Shown in pieces: positions 52,146 through 60,325 of a DNA stretch of 64,000 bases. The DNA comes from JOPF133 sp052144935. GTDB lineage: Bacteria > Acidobacteriota > Terriglobia > Bryobacterales > Bryobacteraceae. The notes under the pieces are model-generated. The model was not told where the DNA came from, ran no database searches, and saw only the letters and a list, made by a program, of their open reading frames with translations. The stretch is taken from positions 1-64,000 of the forward strand of contig JBKQPR010000237.1 of the NCBI GenBank assembly GCA_052144935.1, given 5' to 3'. A program made the translations under genes and the position numbers. Numbering within the stretch: position 1 is the stretch's first letter; each line of letters opens with the position of its first letter.

Positions 52146-52972
52146 TTGCTGTAAGCGGAATCCACTTCCAGGTGGAGTCCCTTCACCAGCATGAGGCGGC
52201 CGGATGCGCCGAAGCTCTCGAACTTGGGCAGCCAGACCTCTCCGTTGACATGCGTATACTCCACGTGAATGTGGGAACCCTTGTAGATGCGTGCGAGAAT
52301 CGCGCCAAAGGAAATGGTGTCCGTGGTTTCGGCGTCGATCCGGACCGGCTGATAATCGCTCTTCGCGATCCAGATGCGGCCCTTCACCCTGCTAAGGAAG
52401 CGCGCCAACTCACCGGACTTGAACTTGTAGCCTTTCCGCGGCGCGCCCTCGATCACCCACGCGGCCGCCCCATCGATCTCCTCTTCGCCGATCAGGCGCA
52501 GATCGAAGCCTTCGGCCACCTCGTCCATTTCCTCCTGCCGCTGCTTGCGGGCGCGCTCCCTGGCCTCCACGCGCTTCTGGCGCTCGACGGGCGTTTCCCT
52601 GGCGCGCAGTTCGGCGGCCTTTTTCCGGGCCGCCTCCCGCTTTTGCCGGATGGCTTCCTGCTGCTGCTCCTCCTTCGGCGAGAGGGGCTTGTCGTCGCGC
52701 TGGATCAGGCGGCGGAACTGAGACCCTTGGAGCGGGATGACATCCCAGGTTTTGGACTCACGGTGCTTGACCGCTCCGGCGCTGTCGAGCGTGCGCTCTT
52801 CATCGCGCTGGACGAAGGTGTAGCTGCGCTCCAGCTCGCGGTTGCGTGCATCGATCCGCAGGGCGCGGCGGACGATCTCTTTCGGATCGTCGCCGGCGCG
52901 CACGGAGGGCCCGGCAAAGCAAACCAGCGCGCACAGACCTGCCAGCGAGACCGGCGTCGAGCGAGCGAACAT
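52097..52972 (-). CDS. Exported protein of unknown function (LolA-like beta fold suspected)
   Basis: 291 residues from the ATG at 52972. A signal peptide covers about 1-26 (LAGLCALVCFAGPSVRAG). A very basic, acidic and coiled stretch lies at about 100-150 (EEQQQEAIRQKREAARKKAA). The C-terminal part has beta-strand sequence (FDLRLIGEEEIDGAAAWVIE, GRIWIAKSDYQPVRIDAET, IHVEYTHVNGEVWLPKFE) like MucB/LolA-type lipid-binding proteins. That is only a fold impression. Its end overlaps the parE extension by 49 bp in the opposite direction. Confidence 0.68.
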   Translation of the reverse strand: MFARSTPVSLAGLCALVCFAGPSVRAGDDPKEIVRRALRIDARNRELERSYTFVQRDEERTLDSAGAVKHRESKTWDVIPLQGSQFRRLIQRDDKPLSPKEEQQQEAIRQKREAARKKAAELRARETPVERQKRVEARERARKQRQEEMDEVAEGFDLRLIGEEEIDGAAAWVIEGAPRKGYKFKSGELARFLSRVKGRIWIAKSDYQPVRIDAETTDTISFGAILARIYKGSHIHVEYTHVNGEVWLPKFESFGASGRLMLVKGLHLEVDSAYSNYKKFSADSRVVVDGQ

Positions 52973-53131
52973 GGTGTCATCTCCGTGAGCGGAAACTGTA
53001 TCCGGGCCGGCACTGTGTGGCCACCGCAGACTGCTTGCCAACCAATCTTTACCACGGAAAAGGCGGCTTGGGAGCGCCTCGGCAGCAAACATAAGCAGTT
53101 TTGGTTCCAGGCGGCACGACTTCGTACGAAC

Positions 53132-53192
53132 ACCGCTCCCTGACGGTGGGGGCACCGTTGCGGTTGCAGAGCCGCGACCGTCAGGGAGCGGT
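53132..53192. repeat. Perfect 16-bp inverted repeat (CCGCTCCCTGACGGT family)
   Basis: ACCGCTCCCTGACGGT (53132-53147) and its exact complement (53177-53192) enclose 29 nt. It lies between two divergent genes, in the upstream region of both. Confidence 0.75.
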
Positions 53193-53275
53193 CTTCCAAC
53201 TCTTCCAACGATCACTTGCCCGCCCGCCGAAAAACTGAGAGAATCCCGCCGCCGCCGGCACTAACCATTCCGCCC

Positions 53276-53722
53276 ATGTTTCGATTCTTCCTGGTGGCGC
53301 TGCTCGCCTTGGCAGCCGTGGCCGCCGAGCGGGGCGTTCGGGCCCAGTTTATCGGCGGCACCGTGGCTGGCGTGGCCGCCAAATCCAGCGCCGTGCTGGA
53401 CCTCACCGGTTCCGATGCGCTGCTATTCTCCAGCGGTACGGTTCAGTTGCGCATCGACTACCGCAAGATCAACACCCTCGAATACGGGCAGACCGTGAGC
53501 CGGCGCTACGCCGCGGCGGTTTTGATTTCTCCCGTCCTGCTGCTGAGCAAGGCGCGGAAGCACTTCGTGACGCTGGGATACGTCGACCAGGAGGGCAATC
53601 AGCAGGCCCTCGTGTTTCGCGTGGAGAAGGGCGACATCCGCACCGTGCTGGCCTCCATGGAAGCGCGCACCGGCCGCCGCATCGAGTTTCAGGACGATGA
53701 GGCGCGCAAGAGCATAAAATGA
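53276..53722 (+). CDS. Small exported protein, function unknown
   Basis: 148 residues from the ATG at 53276, with a signal peptide (about 1-22, FLVALLALAAVAAERG). The mature part has strands typical of a small beta barrel (AQFIGGTVAGVAAKSSAVLD, TVQLRIDYRKINTLEYGQTV). A hydrophobic stretch follows (YAAAVLISPVLLLSKARKHF), then an Arg/Asp-rich end. The start of the next gene overlaps its stop by four bases (ATGA), so the two are coupled. Confidence 0.65.
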   Translation: MFRFFLVALLALAAVAAERGVRAQFIGGTVAGVAAKSSAVLDLTGSDALLFSSGTVQLRIDYRKINTLEYGQTVSRRYAAAVLISPVLLLSKARKHFVTLGYVDQEGNQQALVFRVEKGDIRTVLASMEARTGRRIEFQDDEARKSIK

Positions 53723-54309
53723 CCAAACTGCTGGTATTCGCATGGCTGGGCTGCGGTCTCGCCGCGCGGGCGCAGCCTTCCTCCGCGGCCATCGAAGCGA
53801 ATGGCCTCCGCCAGTTGCTGAGCATCCGCCGCGTTTACGTGGACCGGCTCACGGGAGGCGAAACCGCCGCGCAGATGCGCGATATCCTTATCAGCAGCCT
53901 GGCGGACGCCAAGCTCTTCATCTTGACGGAAAACCAGGAACGCGCCGATGTGATTCTGCACGGCGCTTCGGAAGACCTGGTTTTTACCGACACGCATCAA
54001 ACCTCCGACGGGATCAACGCGCACATGAATGCCGGGACCGGGCGCTCGTCCTCCGCTCCCTACACCCGCAGCAACAACAGCCTGACCGCCGGCCTGACCG
54101 TCGGGGAGAACGAATCGGAGCATTCCACCGACCGCCGGCACGAGGCCATCGCGGCGGTGCGGCTGGTCAACAAGGAGGGCGACGTGATCTGGTCCACCAC
54201 GCAGGAGAGCCTGGGCGCCAAGTTCCACGGCGCCAGCGCGGATGTGGCCGATAAGATCACCGCCAAGCTGAAGGAGGATTTCGAGAAGGCAAGGACACTG
54301 CCGAGGTGA
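53719..54309 (+). CDS. Exported protein with a degenerate CsgG/LptE-like look, function unknown
   Basis: 196 residues with a signal peptide (about 1-18, LLVFAWLGCGLAARAQ). The mature part contains IRRVYVDRLTGGETAAQMRD, LADAKLFILTENQERADVIL, AIAAVRLVNKEGDVIWSTTQ and ADVADKITAKLKEDFEKA. The pattern of a conserved Val/Tyr strand, LxxA/xxDAKLF and RADVILxG recalls outer-membrane assembly proteins of the TolB-N/CsgG/FlgT type, but it is not a firm family match. It is the second gene of a two-gene unit. Confidence 0.62.
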   Translation: MTKLLVFAWLGCGLAARAQPSSAAIEANGLRQLLSIRRVYVDRLTGGETAAQMRDILISSLADAKLFILTENQERADVILHGASEDLVFTDTHQTSDGINAHMNAGTGRSSSAPYTRSNNSLTAGLTVGENESEHSTDRRHEAIAAVRLVNKEGDVIWSTTQESLGAKFHGASADVADKITAKLKEDFEKARTLPR

Positions 54310-54320
54310 GAGGCCGCTTC

Positions 54321-54405
54321 TCACCGCGGAGGAAACGCGGAGAAAAACAATTCTCTTTTTGCTCTTCTCCGTGCTTCCTCCGTTATCTCCGCGTCTCCGC
54401 GGTGA
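54321..54405. terminator. Long inverted repeat (ACGCGGAG family) between convergent genes
   Basis: Left arm TCACCGCGGAGGAAACGCGG (from 54321) pairs with GCGTCTCCGCGGTGA (to 54405), with more CGGAG words in between. The family resembles 17026-17119. Here too it lies between a plus-strand and a minus-strand gene, so termination of both is plausible. Confidence 0.5.
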
Positions 54406-54420
54406 AAACGCGCCAGCCCC

Positions 54421-54774
54421 CTACACCAATGCGGCAATCACCTGCAGCAGGTCGCCGACGGCGATGGGCTTTACCAGGATGCGCTCCACCATCGCCTCCT
54501 CGGGCTGGCCGTACAATTCCTCGGGCCATCCGGAGAGAATGATCACCGGCGTTTTGCACCCCTGCTCGCGAATGCGGCGGATCAGCGCCAGCCCCACGCG
54601 CGTATCGGGGAAGCGCAGATCCATCACCAGCAGGTGCGGGCCGCTTTGCGCCAACTGGCGCAGCATTTCGGCGGGATCGTCCGCCACCACGACGGCGTGG
54701 CCGGCGGACTCCAGCAGCATCCGGAACAGCCGAAGCTGTTCGATGTCGTCGTCGGCGAAGAGAATGCGTGCCAC
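54421..54774 (-). CDS. Single-domain response regulator
   Basis: 117 residues from a GTG at 54774 that shares one base with the stop of the upstream SDR gene (TAGTG). It is a bare receiver: ARILFADDDIEQLRLFRML, phospho-site region LLVMDLRFPDTRVG, switch serine in VIILSGWPEE and lysine in ERILVKPIAVGDL. No output domain is present. It is the last gene of the lysine cluster, which is unusual; it may act by protein contact like CheY or Spo0F. Confidence 0.9.
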   Translation of the reverse strand: MARILFADDDIEQLRLFRMLLESAGHAVVVADDPAEMLRQLAQSGPHLLVMDLRFPDTRVGLALIRRIREQGCKTPVIILSGWPEELYGQPEEAMVERILVKPIAVGDLLQVIAALV

Positions 54775-55604
54775 TAGAAGTGCAGCCCGCCGCCGCAGAT
54801 CAGCACTTCTCCGGTCACATAATCGGAGAGCGGCGAGCAGAAGAACAGCACCGCGTTGGCGGCTTCCTCGGGTGTGCCGGTGCGGCCCAGCGGGCAGGCC
54901 GTCTTCACCCAATCCAGCACCTTGGGCTGCACACCCACGGCGATCTGGCGGCCTTCCACGTCAATCGACGCAACTGCTCCGGCTAGCGGCTGAGTAAGCC
55001 GCGTCTCGATGATTCCGAATCCCACCGCGTTCACCGTGACGTTATAGCGGCCCCACTCCTTGGCCATGGTCTTGGTGAATCCGATCACGCCGGCCTTTCC
55101 GGACGAGTAGCCCGCCTGGCCCGCATTGCCATCGGTGCCGGCGATGGAAGTAATGTTGACCACTTTGCGAGTGACGCGCCGGCCCTCGGCGGCCTCGCGT
55201 TTGGCGGTTTCGCGAATCCAGCCGGAGGCGGCTCGCAGAATGCGGAAAGGCGCCACCAGGTGAATATCCAGCATAGCCTGGAACTGCTCGTCGCTGGTCT
55301 TCTGAATGACGTTGTCCCAGGTGTAGCCCGCGTTGTTGACGATGATGTCGAGGGAGCCGAAGCGGTCGATGGCGGCGGCCACCAGCCGTTCGGGCAATTC
55401 GCGATCGGCCACGCTGCCGGCGAAGGAGGCGGCCTGGCCTCCATGCTCGCGAATCAGGCCTTCGGTTTCACAGGCCGGCGGCGCGTCCAGGTCGTTCACC
55501 ATTACGGCGGCGCCGTACTCGGCCAGCTTTTGAGCGATGGCGCGCCCAATGCCACGTCCCGCGCCCGTCACCAGGGCGGTTCTGGATTGCAGGGTAAAAG
55601 CCAT
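54774..55604 (-). CDS. SDR-family 3-oxoacyl-ACP reductase-like protein
   Basis: 276 residues. The dinucleotide motif is TALVTGAGRGIGRAIAQKLA and the NNAG motif is IIVNNAGYTWDNV. The catalytic Ser-Tyr-Lys is seen in NITSIAGTDGNAGQAGYSSG with the following KAG (YxxxK). VLICGGGLHF ends the protein. FabG-like enzymes reduce 3-ketoacyl thioesters with NADPH. A 40-residue insert-like stretch after the NNAG helix (EGRRVTRKVV) suggests a different substrate. The start lies 4 nt after the dapD stop. Confidence 0.85.
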   Translation of the reverse strand: MAFTLQSRTALVTGAGRGIGRAIAQKLAEYGAAVMVNDLDAPPACETEGLIREHGGQAASFAGSVADRELPERLVAAAIDRFGSLDIIVNNAGYTWDNVIQKTSDEQFQAMLDIHLVAPFRILRAASGWIRETAKREAAEGRRVTRKVVNITSIAGTDGNAGQAGYSSGKAGVIGFTKTMAKEWGRYNVTVNAVGFGIIETRLTQPLAGAVASIDVEGRQIAVGVQPKVLDWVKTACPLGRTGTPEEAANAVLFFCSPLSDYVTGEVLICGGGLHF

Positions 55605-55608
55605 TGCA

Positions 55609-56439
55609 CTATCTTAGTAGATCTTCGAGCTGAATCTTGGTGTCGGTTTTCACATCGCGGTACTTGACGATCACGGGCGTGTAGACGGAGATCCCCCAGT
55701 CCTTGCCGGGCCCGCTGGTAATCGCGCGCGCGCCGGCCACGATGACGGCCTCTTCGGGGATCACCAGCGGCTCGTCGCCCGAGGCGCGGTGTACGGTTTG
55801 GCGCACCAGGTCGTAGACCGGCGTCGAGCGATTGAGGATGGTTCCAGTGCCCAGCACGGCGCGGCGCTTCACCACGGTGCCTTCGTAGATGCCGCAGTTG
55901 CCGCCCACCAGGACGTCGTCCTCGACGATCACGGGCATCGCGCCAATAGGCTCGAGCACGCCGCCGATCTGGCTGGCCGCCGAGATGTGGCAGCGCTGGC
56001 CCACCTGCGCGCAGCTTCCCACCAGGGCGTGCGAGTCGATCATGGTGCCGTCGTCCACGTAGGCGCCGGCGTTGATGTACATGGGCGGCATGCAGGTGAC
56101 GCCTTTGCCGATGTAGCAGCCGTCGCGGATGGAGGAGCCGCCCGGAACGATGCGCAGGCTGGCTTGCGCGTCGAAGTGCTTGGTCGGGTAGGTGTCCTTG
56201 TCGCGGAAGGTCAGCCTGCCGACGGACATATCCACCACGCCGCCGATGCGAAAGCCCAGCAGGATGCCCTTCTTCACCCAGGCGTTCACGCGCCAGCCGG
56301 TGGGCGAGGTGGCATCGGGTTCGGCGGCGCGCGCCAGGCCGTGGTTCAGGGCGGCCTTGAAGGCGGTGAACAGCTCGCGGTGCGCGGCGGTGTATTGGGC
56401 CGGTTTTTCGTCGAAGAGCCGCTCGATTTCAGCCTGCAA
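55609..56439 (-). CDS. dapD: Tetrahydrodipicolinate N-succinyltransferase
   Basis: 276 residues. The N-terminal helical part (MQAEIERLFDEKPAQYTAAH) is followed by a left-handed beta-helix of hexapeptide repeats, including YIGKGVTCMPPMYINAGAYV, DDGTMIDSHALVGSCAQVGQ and GGVLEPIGAMPVIVEDDVLV. The end is a short domain with IQLEDLLR. It transfers succinyl from succinyl-CoA to tetrahydrodipicolinate in lysine/meso-DAP synthesis and so puts this organism on the succinylase branch. The start overlaps the dapA end by 11 bases. Confidence 0.96.
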   Translation of the reverse strand: MQAEIERLFDEKPAQYTAAHRELFTAFKAALNHGLARAAEPDATSPTGWRVNAWVKKGILLGFRIGGVVDMSVGRLTFRDKDTYPTKHFDAQASLRIVPGGSSIRDGCYIGKGVTCMPPMYINAGAYVDDGTMIDSHALVGSCAQVGQRCHISAASQIGGVLEPIGAMPVIVEDDVLVGGNCGIYEGTVVKRRAVLGTGTILNRSTPVYDLVRQTVHRASGDEPLVIPEEAVIVAGARAITSGPGKDWGISVYTPVIVKYRDVKTDTKIQLEDLLR

Positions 56440-57325
56440 CGGGCACGCTCCCGGCGAGGCCCACGCTCTCCAGCACCTTGGCGATCTTGGCCATGCTGGC
56501 GGGGCTGGGCGGGCACATCGGCAAACGATACACCGGCTCTAGCAGGCCCATCAGTCCCATGGCGGCCTTCACCGGGATGGGGTTGGACTCCACGAAGTTC
56601 ACGTTCATCAGCGGCAGGTAGCGGGCCTGGAGCCGGCGGGCCGTTTCGAAGTCGCCTTCCAGACAGGCTTGGGCAAGCAGCGTCATTTCGCCGGGGATTT
56701 CATTGGAGCACACCGAGACGATGCCGCGTCCGCCCAGGGCCATCAGCGGGATGGTGATGGCGTCGTCGCCCGAGAGCACCGTGAAGCGCGAAGGGACTTC
56801 GTGCAGCACATTGGCCATCTGGGAGATGTTCCCGGAGGCTTCCTTGACGCCCACGATATTCTTGATTTTCGCGAGGCGCGCCAGCGTGCCCGGCTCGACA
56901 TTGACCCCCGTGCGTCCCTGAACGCTGTAGACCACGATGGGTAGCGCCACGGCTTCGGCGATGGTTTTGTAATGCTCGTAGAGGCCCTCTTGCGTGGGCT
57001 TGTTGTAGTAGGGCGTCACGGAGAGGATGCCATCCACGCCCATGCGTTCCAGCTCGCGCGCCAGCTCGATCACCTCGCGGGTGTTGTAGCCGCCGGCGCC
57101 TGCCAGCACAGGGACTGTGCCGCGCGCCTCTTCGATAGTGATCTCCACCACGCGCAGATGCTCGTCGCGGCTCAGCGTGGGGCTTTCGCCCGTGGTGCCG
57201 CAAGGCACCAGAAAGTTGATGCCGGCGGTTACCTGCCGGCGGACCAGCTTGCGCAGAGTCTCTTCATCCAAAGAAAGGTCGCGCCGGAAGGGAGTGACCA
57301 GCGCGGTGCCGCATCCTGTAAACAT
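56429..57325 (-). CDS. dapA: 4-Hydroxy-tetrahydrodipicolinate synthase
   Basis: 298 residues from the ATG at 57325, with GGAGGT upstream. A TIM barrel with FLVPCGTTGESPTLSRDEH (pyruvate-binding region), VTPYYNKPTQEGLYEHYK with the catalytic Tyr and VGVKEASGNI with the Schiff-base Lys. It condenses pyruvate with aspartate semialdehyde, the first step specific to lysine. Lysine inhibits many homologues; this cannot be read here. It lies 94 bp after dapB, a gap filled by an inverted repeat. Confidence 0.97.
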   Translation of the reverse strand: MFTGCGTALVTPFRRDLSLDEETLRKLVRRQVTAGINFLVPCGTTGESPTLSRDEHLRVVEITIEEARGTVPVLAGAGGYNTREVIELARELERMGVDGILSVTPYYNKPTQEGLYEHYKTIAEAVALPIVVYSVQGRTGVNVEPGTLARLAKIKNIVGVKEASGNISQMANVLHEVPSRFTVLSGDDAITIPLMALGGRGIVSVCSNEIPGEMTLLAQACLEGDFETARRLQARYLPLMNVNFVESNPIPVKAAMGLMGLLEPVYRLPMCPPSPASMAKIAKVLESVGLAGSVPVAG

Positions 57326-57377
57326 GTACCACCTCCAAGAAAAACCGGAATTGGCCGCTGGGCCCAGGGGGCGCCCC

Positions 57378-57425
57378 CGCTGATGAACGCTGATAAAACA
57401 AGAATCTTATCAGCGTTCATCAGCG
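57378..57425. repeat. 19-bp inverted repeat overlapping the dapB stop codon
   Basis: CGCTGATGAACGCTGATAA (57378-57396) is exactly complementary to 57407-57425, leaving a 10-nt loop. The dapB stop codon and final Arg codon lie in the right arm. The hairpin in the message could limit exonuclease decay or read-through into dapA. The words resemble those of 38135-38228. Confidence 0.8.
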
Positions 57426-58148
57426 GCCAATTTCTTTCTCGTCTGCTTCTACGAACAGAATCTCGCCAAACTCGTGAAAGCCCTGCTTGCCAACCACCCA
57501 TTGCGCGGCCTTCAGCGCGCCACGGGCGAAACCTTCGCGGCTGCGAGCCGTGTGCCGCAGCGTAATCGTGTCGGCGGCCGAATCGAAGCCGATCTCGTGC
57601 GTGCCGGGGTGCGCGCCGGCGCGATTGGAACCGATGTCGATGGCGCGGCTGTATCCGGCCTTTCGCATCTCCTCCACCAGCTTCAACAGCGTGCCGGAGG
57701 GCGCATCTTTCTTGGTGGAGTGGTGGATCTCCCACGCCCAAGCGCCGTACTCCGGTTGCGCCGCGAGCAGGCGCGCAGCCTCCGCCACCAACCGGAAAAA
57801 TGCGTTCACGCCGACCGAATAATTGGGGCTCCAGACCAGCCCCGTGCCGTTGCGCCGGACCGCCGTTTCGACCGCGTCCCGATGTTCCAGCCAGCCGGTG
57901 GTGCCGATTACCAAGTTCACCCCGAACGCCGCGATGCCCTCCGCATTCCGCGGGACCGCGGCGGGAATCGAAAAGTCGATGGCCACGTCGACGCCGCGAA
58001 AATTCTCCGCCGTGAGGCCCTCGAAGCGCGCGTTGTTAAACTCGTCGAGCTTCAGCGCCATCGCGAAACCGTATTCCGGTGCAAGCTGCTCGACCAGCCG
58101 GCCCATCTTGCCATAACCGACGATGGCCAGGCGGAGGGGTTCAGGCAT
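57420..58148 (-). CDS. dapB: 4-Hydroxy-tetrahydrodipicolinate reductase
   Basis: 242 residues from the ATG at 58148. The N-terminal dinucleotide motif is LAIVGYGKMGRLVEQL. The catalytic region reads WEIHHSTKKDAPSGTLLKL, the dihydrodipicolinate-binding HHxxKxDAPSGT pattern. The NAD(P)-binding and tetramer domains are complete, though a few residues shorter than E. coli DapB (273). The last residues and stop come from the inverted-repeat arm. Upstream, 52 bp away, is the REP that flanks the RAYT gene, so its native promoter or leader may have been changed. Confidence 0.95.
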   Translation of the reverse strand: MPEPLRLAIVGYGKMGRLVEQLAPEYGFAMALKLDEFNNARFEGLTAENFRGVDVAIDFSIPAAVPRNAEGIAAFGVNLVIGTTGWLEHRDAVETAVRRNGTGLVWSPNYSVGVNAFFRLVAEAARLLAAQPEYGAWAWEIHHSTKKDAPSGTLLKLVEEMRKAGYSRAIDIGSNRAGAHPGTHEIGFDSAADTITLRHTARSREGFARGALKAAQWVVGKQGFHEFGEILFVEADEKEIGR

Positions 58149-58199
58149 GTAGCCCCACATTTTCCCGCGAGTTCCCGGCCGTGCACGCACTATATGAAA

Positions 58200-58810
58200 A
58201 AGTGGGGCAGGCGCTTTCGCCTGCCAACCCCCTATGTTCTACCGCCGCAAACTTCCCCACTGGCATCCCGAAATCGCTGAGGCAACCTTTCTTTTCGTCA
58301 CTTGGCGTTTGGCTGGTTCGATGCCGCAGTGTAAACCGCCCCAGCCGCCCCGCGCCGCGCCAATTTCCGACGGCCGTGCATTCCTCGCTCTCGACCGGGA
58401 GGCGGACAAAGCCGTCTTGGGCCCAGTTTGGCTGCGGGATGCCCGCGTTGCTCAGGTGGTGGCCGATGCCCTTCTCTACGGCGAAAGCGGAAGGCAGTTC
58501 TATGAGATCGAGGCGTGGGTAATCATGCCCAATCACGTGCATGTCTTGTTGCGTCCCAGCACATCTCTTTCGGAGATTACCCGCTGGCTGAAAGGATCCA
58601 CGGCACGAAAGGCCAACCTGATCCTGGGCCTGACGGGGCAGGCGTTCTGGCAGGATGAATCGTTCGATCACCGTGTGCGGGATGAGGTAGAACTGGATCG
58701 CATCGCTCGCTATATCGAGAACAACCCGGTGAGCGCGGGGCTGGCGGCGAAGCCAAGCGATTGGCCTTGGTCTAGTGCAGGGTTGGCAGGCGAAAGCGCC
58801 TGCCCCACTT
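58200..58810. mobile_element. RAYT unit flanked by perfect inverted REP repeats
   Basis: 58200-58229 and 58781-58810 are exact 30-bp reverse complements. Each is also a small palindrome with stem GGCAGGCG/CGCCTGCC around CTTT or AAAG. Between them lies one gene for a REP-associated tyrosine transposase. The unit sits antisense to the lysine genes, between lysC (to its right) and dapB (to its left). Confidence 0.9.
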
Positions 58811-58836
58811 TGGGCGGAAACACTTGCCAAATGTAG
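58234..58836 (+). CDS. REP-associated tyrosine transposase (RAYT, Y1/TnpA_REP family)
   Basis: 200 residues from the ATG at 58234, 4 bp after the left REP. The HUH motif is in WVIMPNHVHVLLRP, and the catalytic tyrosine is in DRIARYIENNPVSAGL. The N-terminal RRKLPHWHPEIAEATFLFV and EIEAW are also typical of RAYTs. RAYTs nick and join REP hairpins and are thought to mobilise REPs and REPINs without moving themselves. The last 20 residues (LAGESACPTLGGNTC) are encoded by the right REP, so the repeat has replaced the ordinary end of the protein. All catalytic residues are present. Confidence 0.95.
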   Translation: MFYRRKLPHWHPEIAEATFLFVTWRLAGSMPQCKPPQPPRAAPISDGRAFLALDREADKAVLGPVWLRDARVAQVVADALLYGESGRQFYEIEAWVIMPNHVHVLLRPSTSLSEITRWLKGSTARKANLILGLTGQAFWQDESFDHRVRDEVELDRIARYIENNPVSAGLAAKPSDWPWSSAGLAGESACPTLGGNTCQM

Positions 58837-58933
58837 GAACTCTCTCTGCACCACCGTGGCGCAGGCCCTCATGCCTGTGGGGTGCCCGTTGGGCCCGAGA
58901 CTCGTCTCGATGCATGGTGTCTCCGCGCCCACT

Positions 58934-60325
58934 TCACGCATGCACCGCTCCGTTGCGCTCGAAGACTTCCGGATCGAGCGAGGCGAAGAGTTCGCCGTGC
59001 AGGGCTTCGACGGCGTGGAACAGGTCGGTCTCGGCCACCACGACGCTCAGGTTCAACAACGATGCGCCCATGGAGATCATTCTCACATTGATGCCGTTCA
59101 GGGCGTTGAAGACGCGCCGCGCCACACCTGGAGTGTAGCGGATGTTGTCGCCCACCAGGCAGACGATAGCCTGCTCCGTCTCGATCTCGACCTCGGCGAA
59201 CTGCCGCAGTTCGGCCACCACTTCGTCCAGGCGGTCGGGATTGTCGATGGTCAGCGAGACGCTGATCTCCGAAGTGGCCACCATATCCACGGAGGTTTCG
59301 AAACGGTCAAACACCTCGAAGATGCGGTGCAGGAAGCCGTAGGCCATCAACATGCGCGTGGAGTGGACATTCACCAGCGTGATCTTGCGCTTGCAGGCGA
59401 TCGATTTGACCACGTTACTGCACTTCACGATGTCGGAGACAATGCGCGTGCCCTCCACTTCCGGACGCCGCGAATTGAGAATCAGCACCGGGATGTTCTT
59501 TTCGACCGCCGGGACCACCGTGGCGGGGTGCAGCACCTTGGCGCCGAAATAGGCCAGCTCCGCGGCTTCGGCGAAGGAGATGGTCTTGACACGATGGCCG
59601 CCGGGTAGGATGGTGGGATCGGCGGTGAGCATGCCGTCCACATCGGTCCAGATCTGGATCTCCTCCGCGCCAATGCCGGCACCCACGATGGAGGCGGTGA
59701 AATCGGAGCCGCCGCGGCCCAGCGTGGTGGTGACGCCATCCTCGGTAGAGCCGATGAACCCGCCCATCACCACGATGGCGCGTTCTGCCAGCGCGGGCAC
59801 CGTCGCCCAAAGGCGCGCATAGGTCTCGGGAAAGTTCGGCGCGGCTTTGGTGTGGTGCTTGTCGGTAACGATCAAGTGGCGCGCATCGAGATGCTCGGCG
59901 CGCATTCCGAAATGGCGGAAGGCCAGCGTGACGATGTAACTGGAGAGGCGCTCGCCGTAACTGGAAATCGCGTCGATGGAGCGCGGGGTCAATTCGCCGA
60001 GCACGGCCAGGCCTTTCACCAGCTCGGTGAGTTCCTGGAAATGCTCGTCGAGGGTGCGGTCGAGTTCAGCGCGGTGTTCGAGCGGCACCACCAGGCGGGC
60101 CTGGCGCGAGTGGAAATCGCGCAGGTCGTGAAGCTGGCGGATGTATTCCTCACGCTTGCCCTGGATGGCCGCCGCGGCGATGGCCAGCAGCTTGTTGGTG
60201 GTCTTGCCCATGGCTGAAACCACCACCACGGGCCGGCGCGCGGCGCGCGCTTTGACGATCGAGGCGACGCGCTCGATGGCGGCCGCCGATTCCACCGACG
60301 AGCCGCCGAATTTCATGACGATCAT
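58934..60325 (-). CDS. lysC: Aspartate kinase (LysC-type)
   Basis: 463 residues from the ATG at 60325, which shares one base with the asd stop (TGATG). The start MIVMKFGGSSV is the ATP-binding loop. STEDGVTTTLGRGGSDFTAS and GGHRVKTISFAEAAELAYFG are family motifs. Two ACT domains follow (about 320-463; VDMVATSEISVSLTIDN, INVRMISMGASLLNLSVVV). Lysine or threonine feedback likely works through the ACT domains. It makes aspartyl phosphate for the asd and dap steps. It is monofunctional, without homoserine dehydrogenase. The RAYT unit follows it. Confidence 0.96.
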   Translation of the reverse strand: MIVMKFGGSSVESAAAIERVASIVKARAARRPVVVVSAMGKTTNKLLAIAAAAIQGKREEYIRQLHDLRDFHSRQARLVVPLEHRAELDRTLDEHFQELTELVKGLAVLGELTPRSIDAISSYGERLSSYIVTLAFRHFGMRAEHLDARHLIVTDKHHTKAAPNFPETYARLWATVPALAERAIVVMGGFIGSTEDGVTTTLGRGGSDFTASIVGAGIGAEEIQIWTDVDGMLTADPTILPGGHRVKTISFAEAAELAYFGAKVLHPATVVPAVEKNIPVLILNSRRPEVEGTRIVSDIVKCSNVVKSIACKRKITLVNVHSTRMLMAYGFLHRIFEVFDRFETSVDMVATSEISVSLTIDNPDRLDEVVAELRQFAEVEIETEQAIVCLVGDNIRYTPGVARRVFNALNGINVRMISMGASLLNLSVVVAETDLFHAVEALHGELFASLDPEVFERNGAVHA

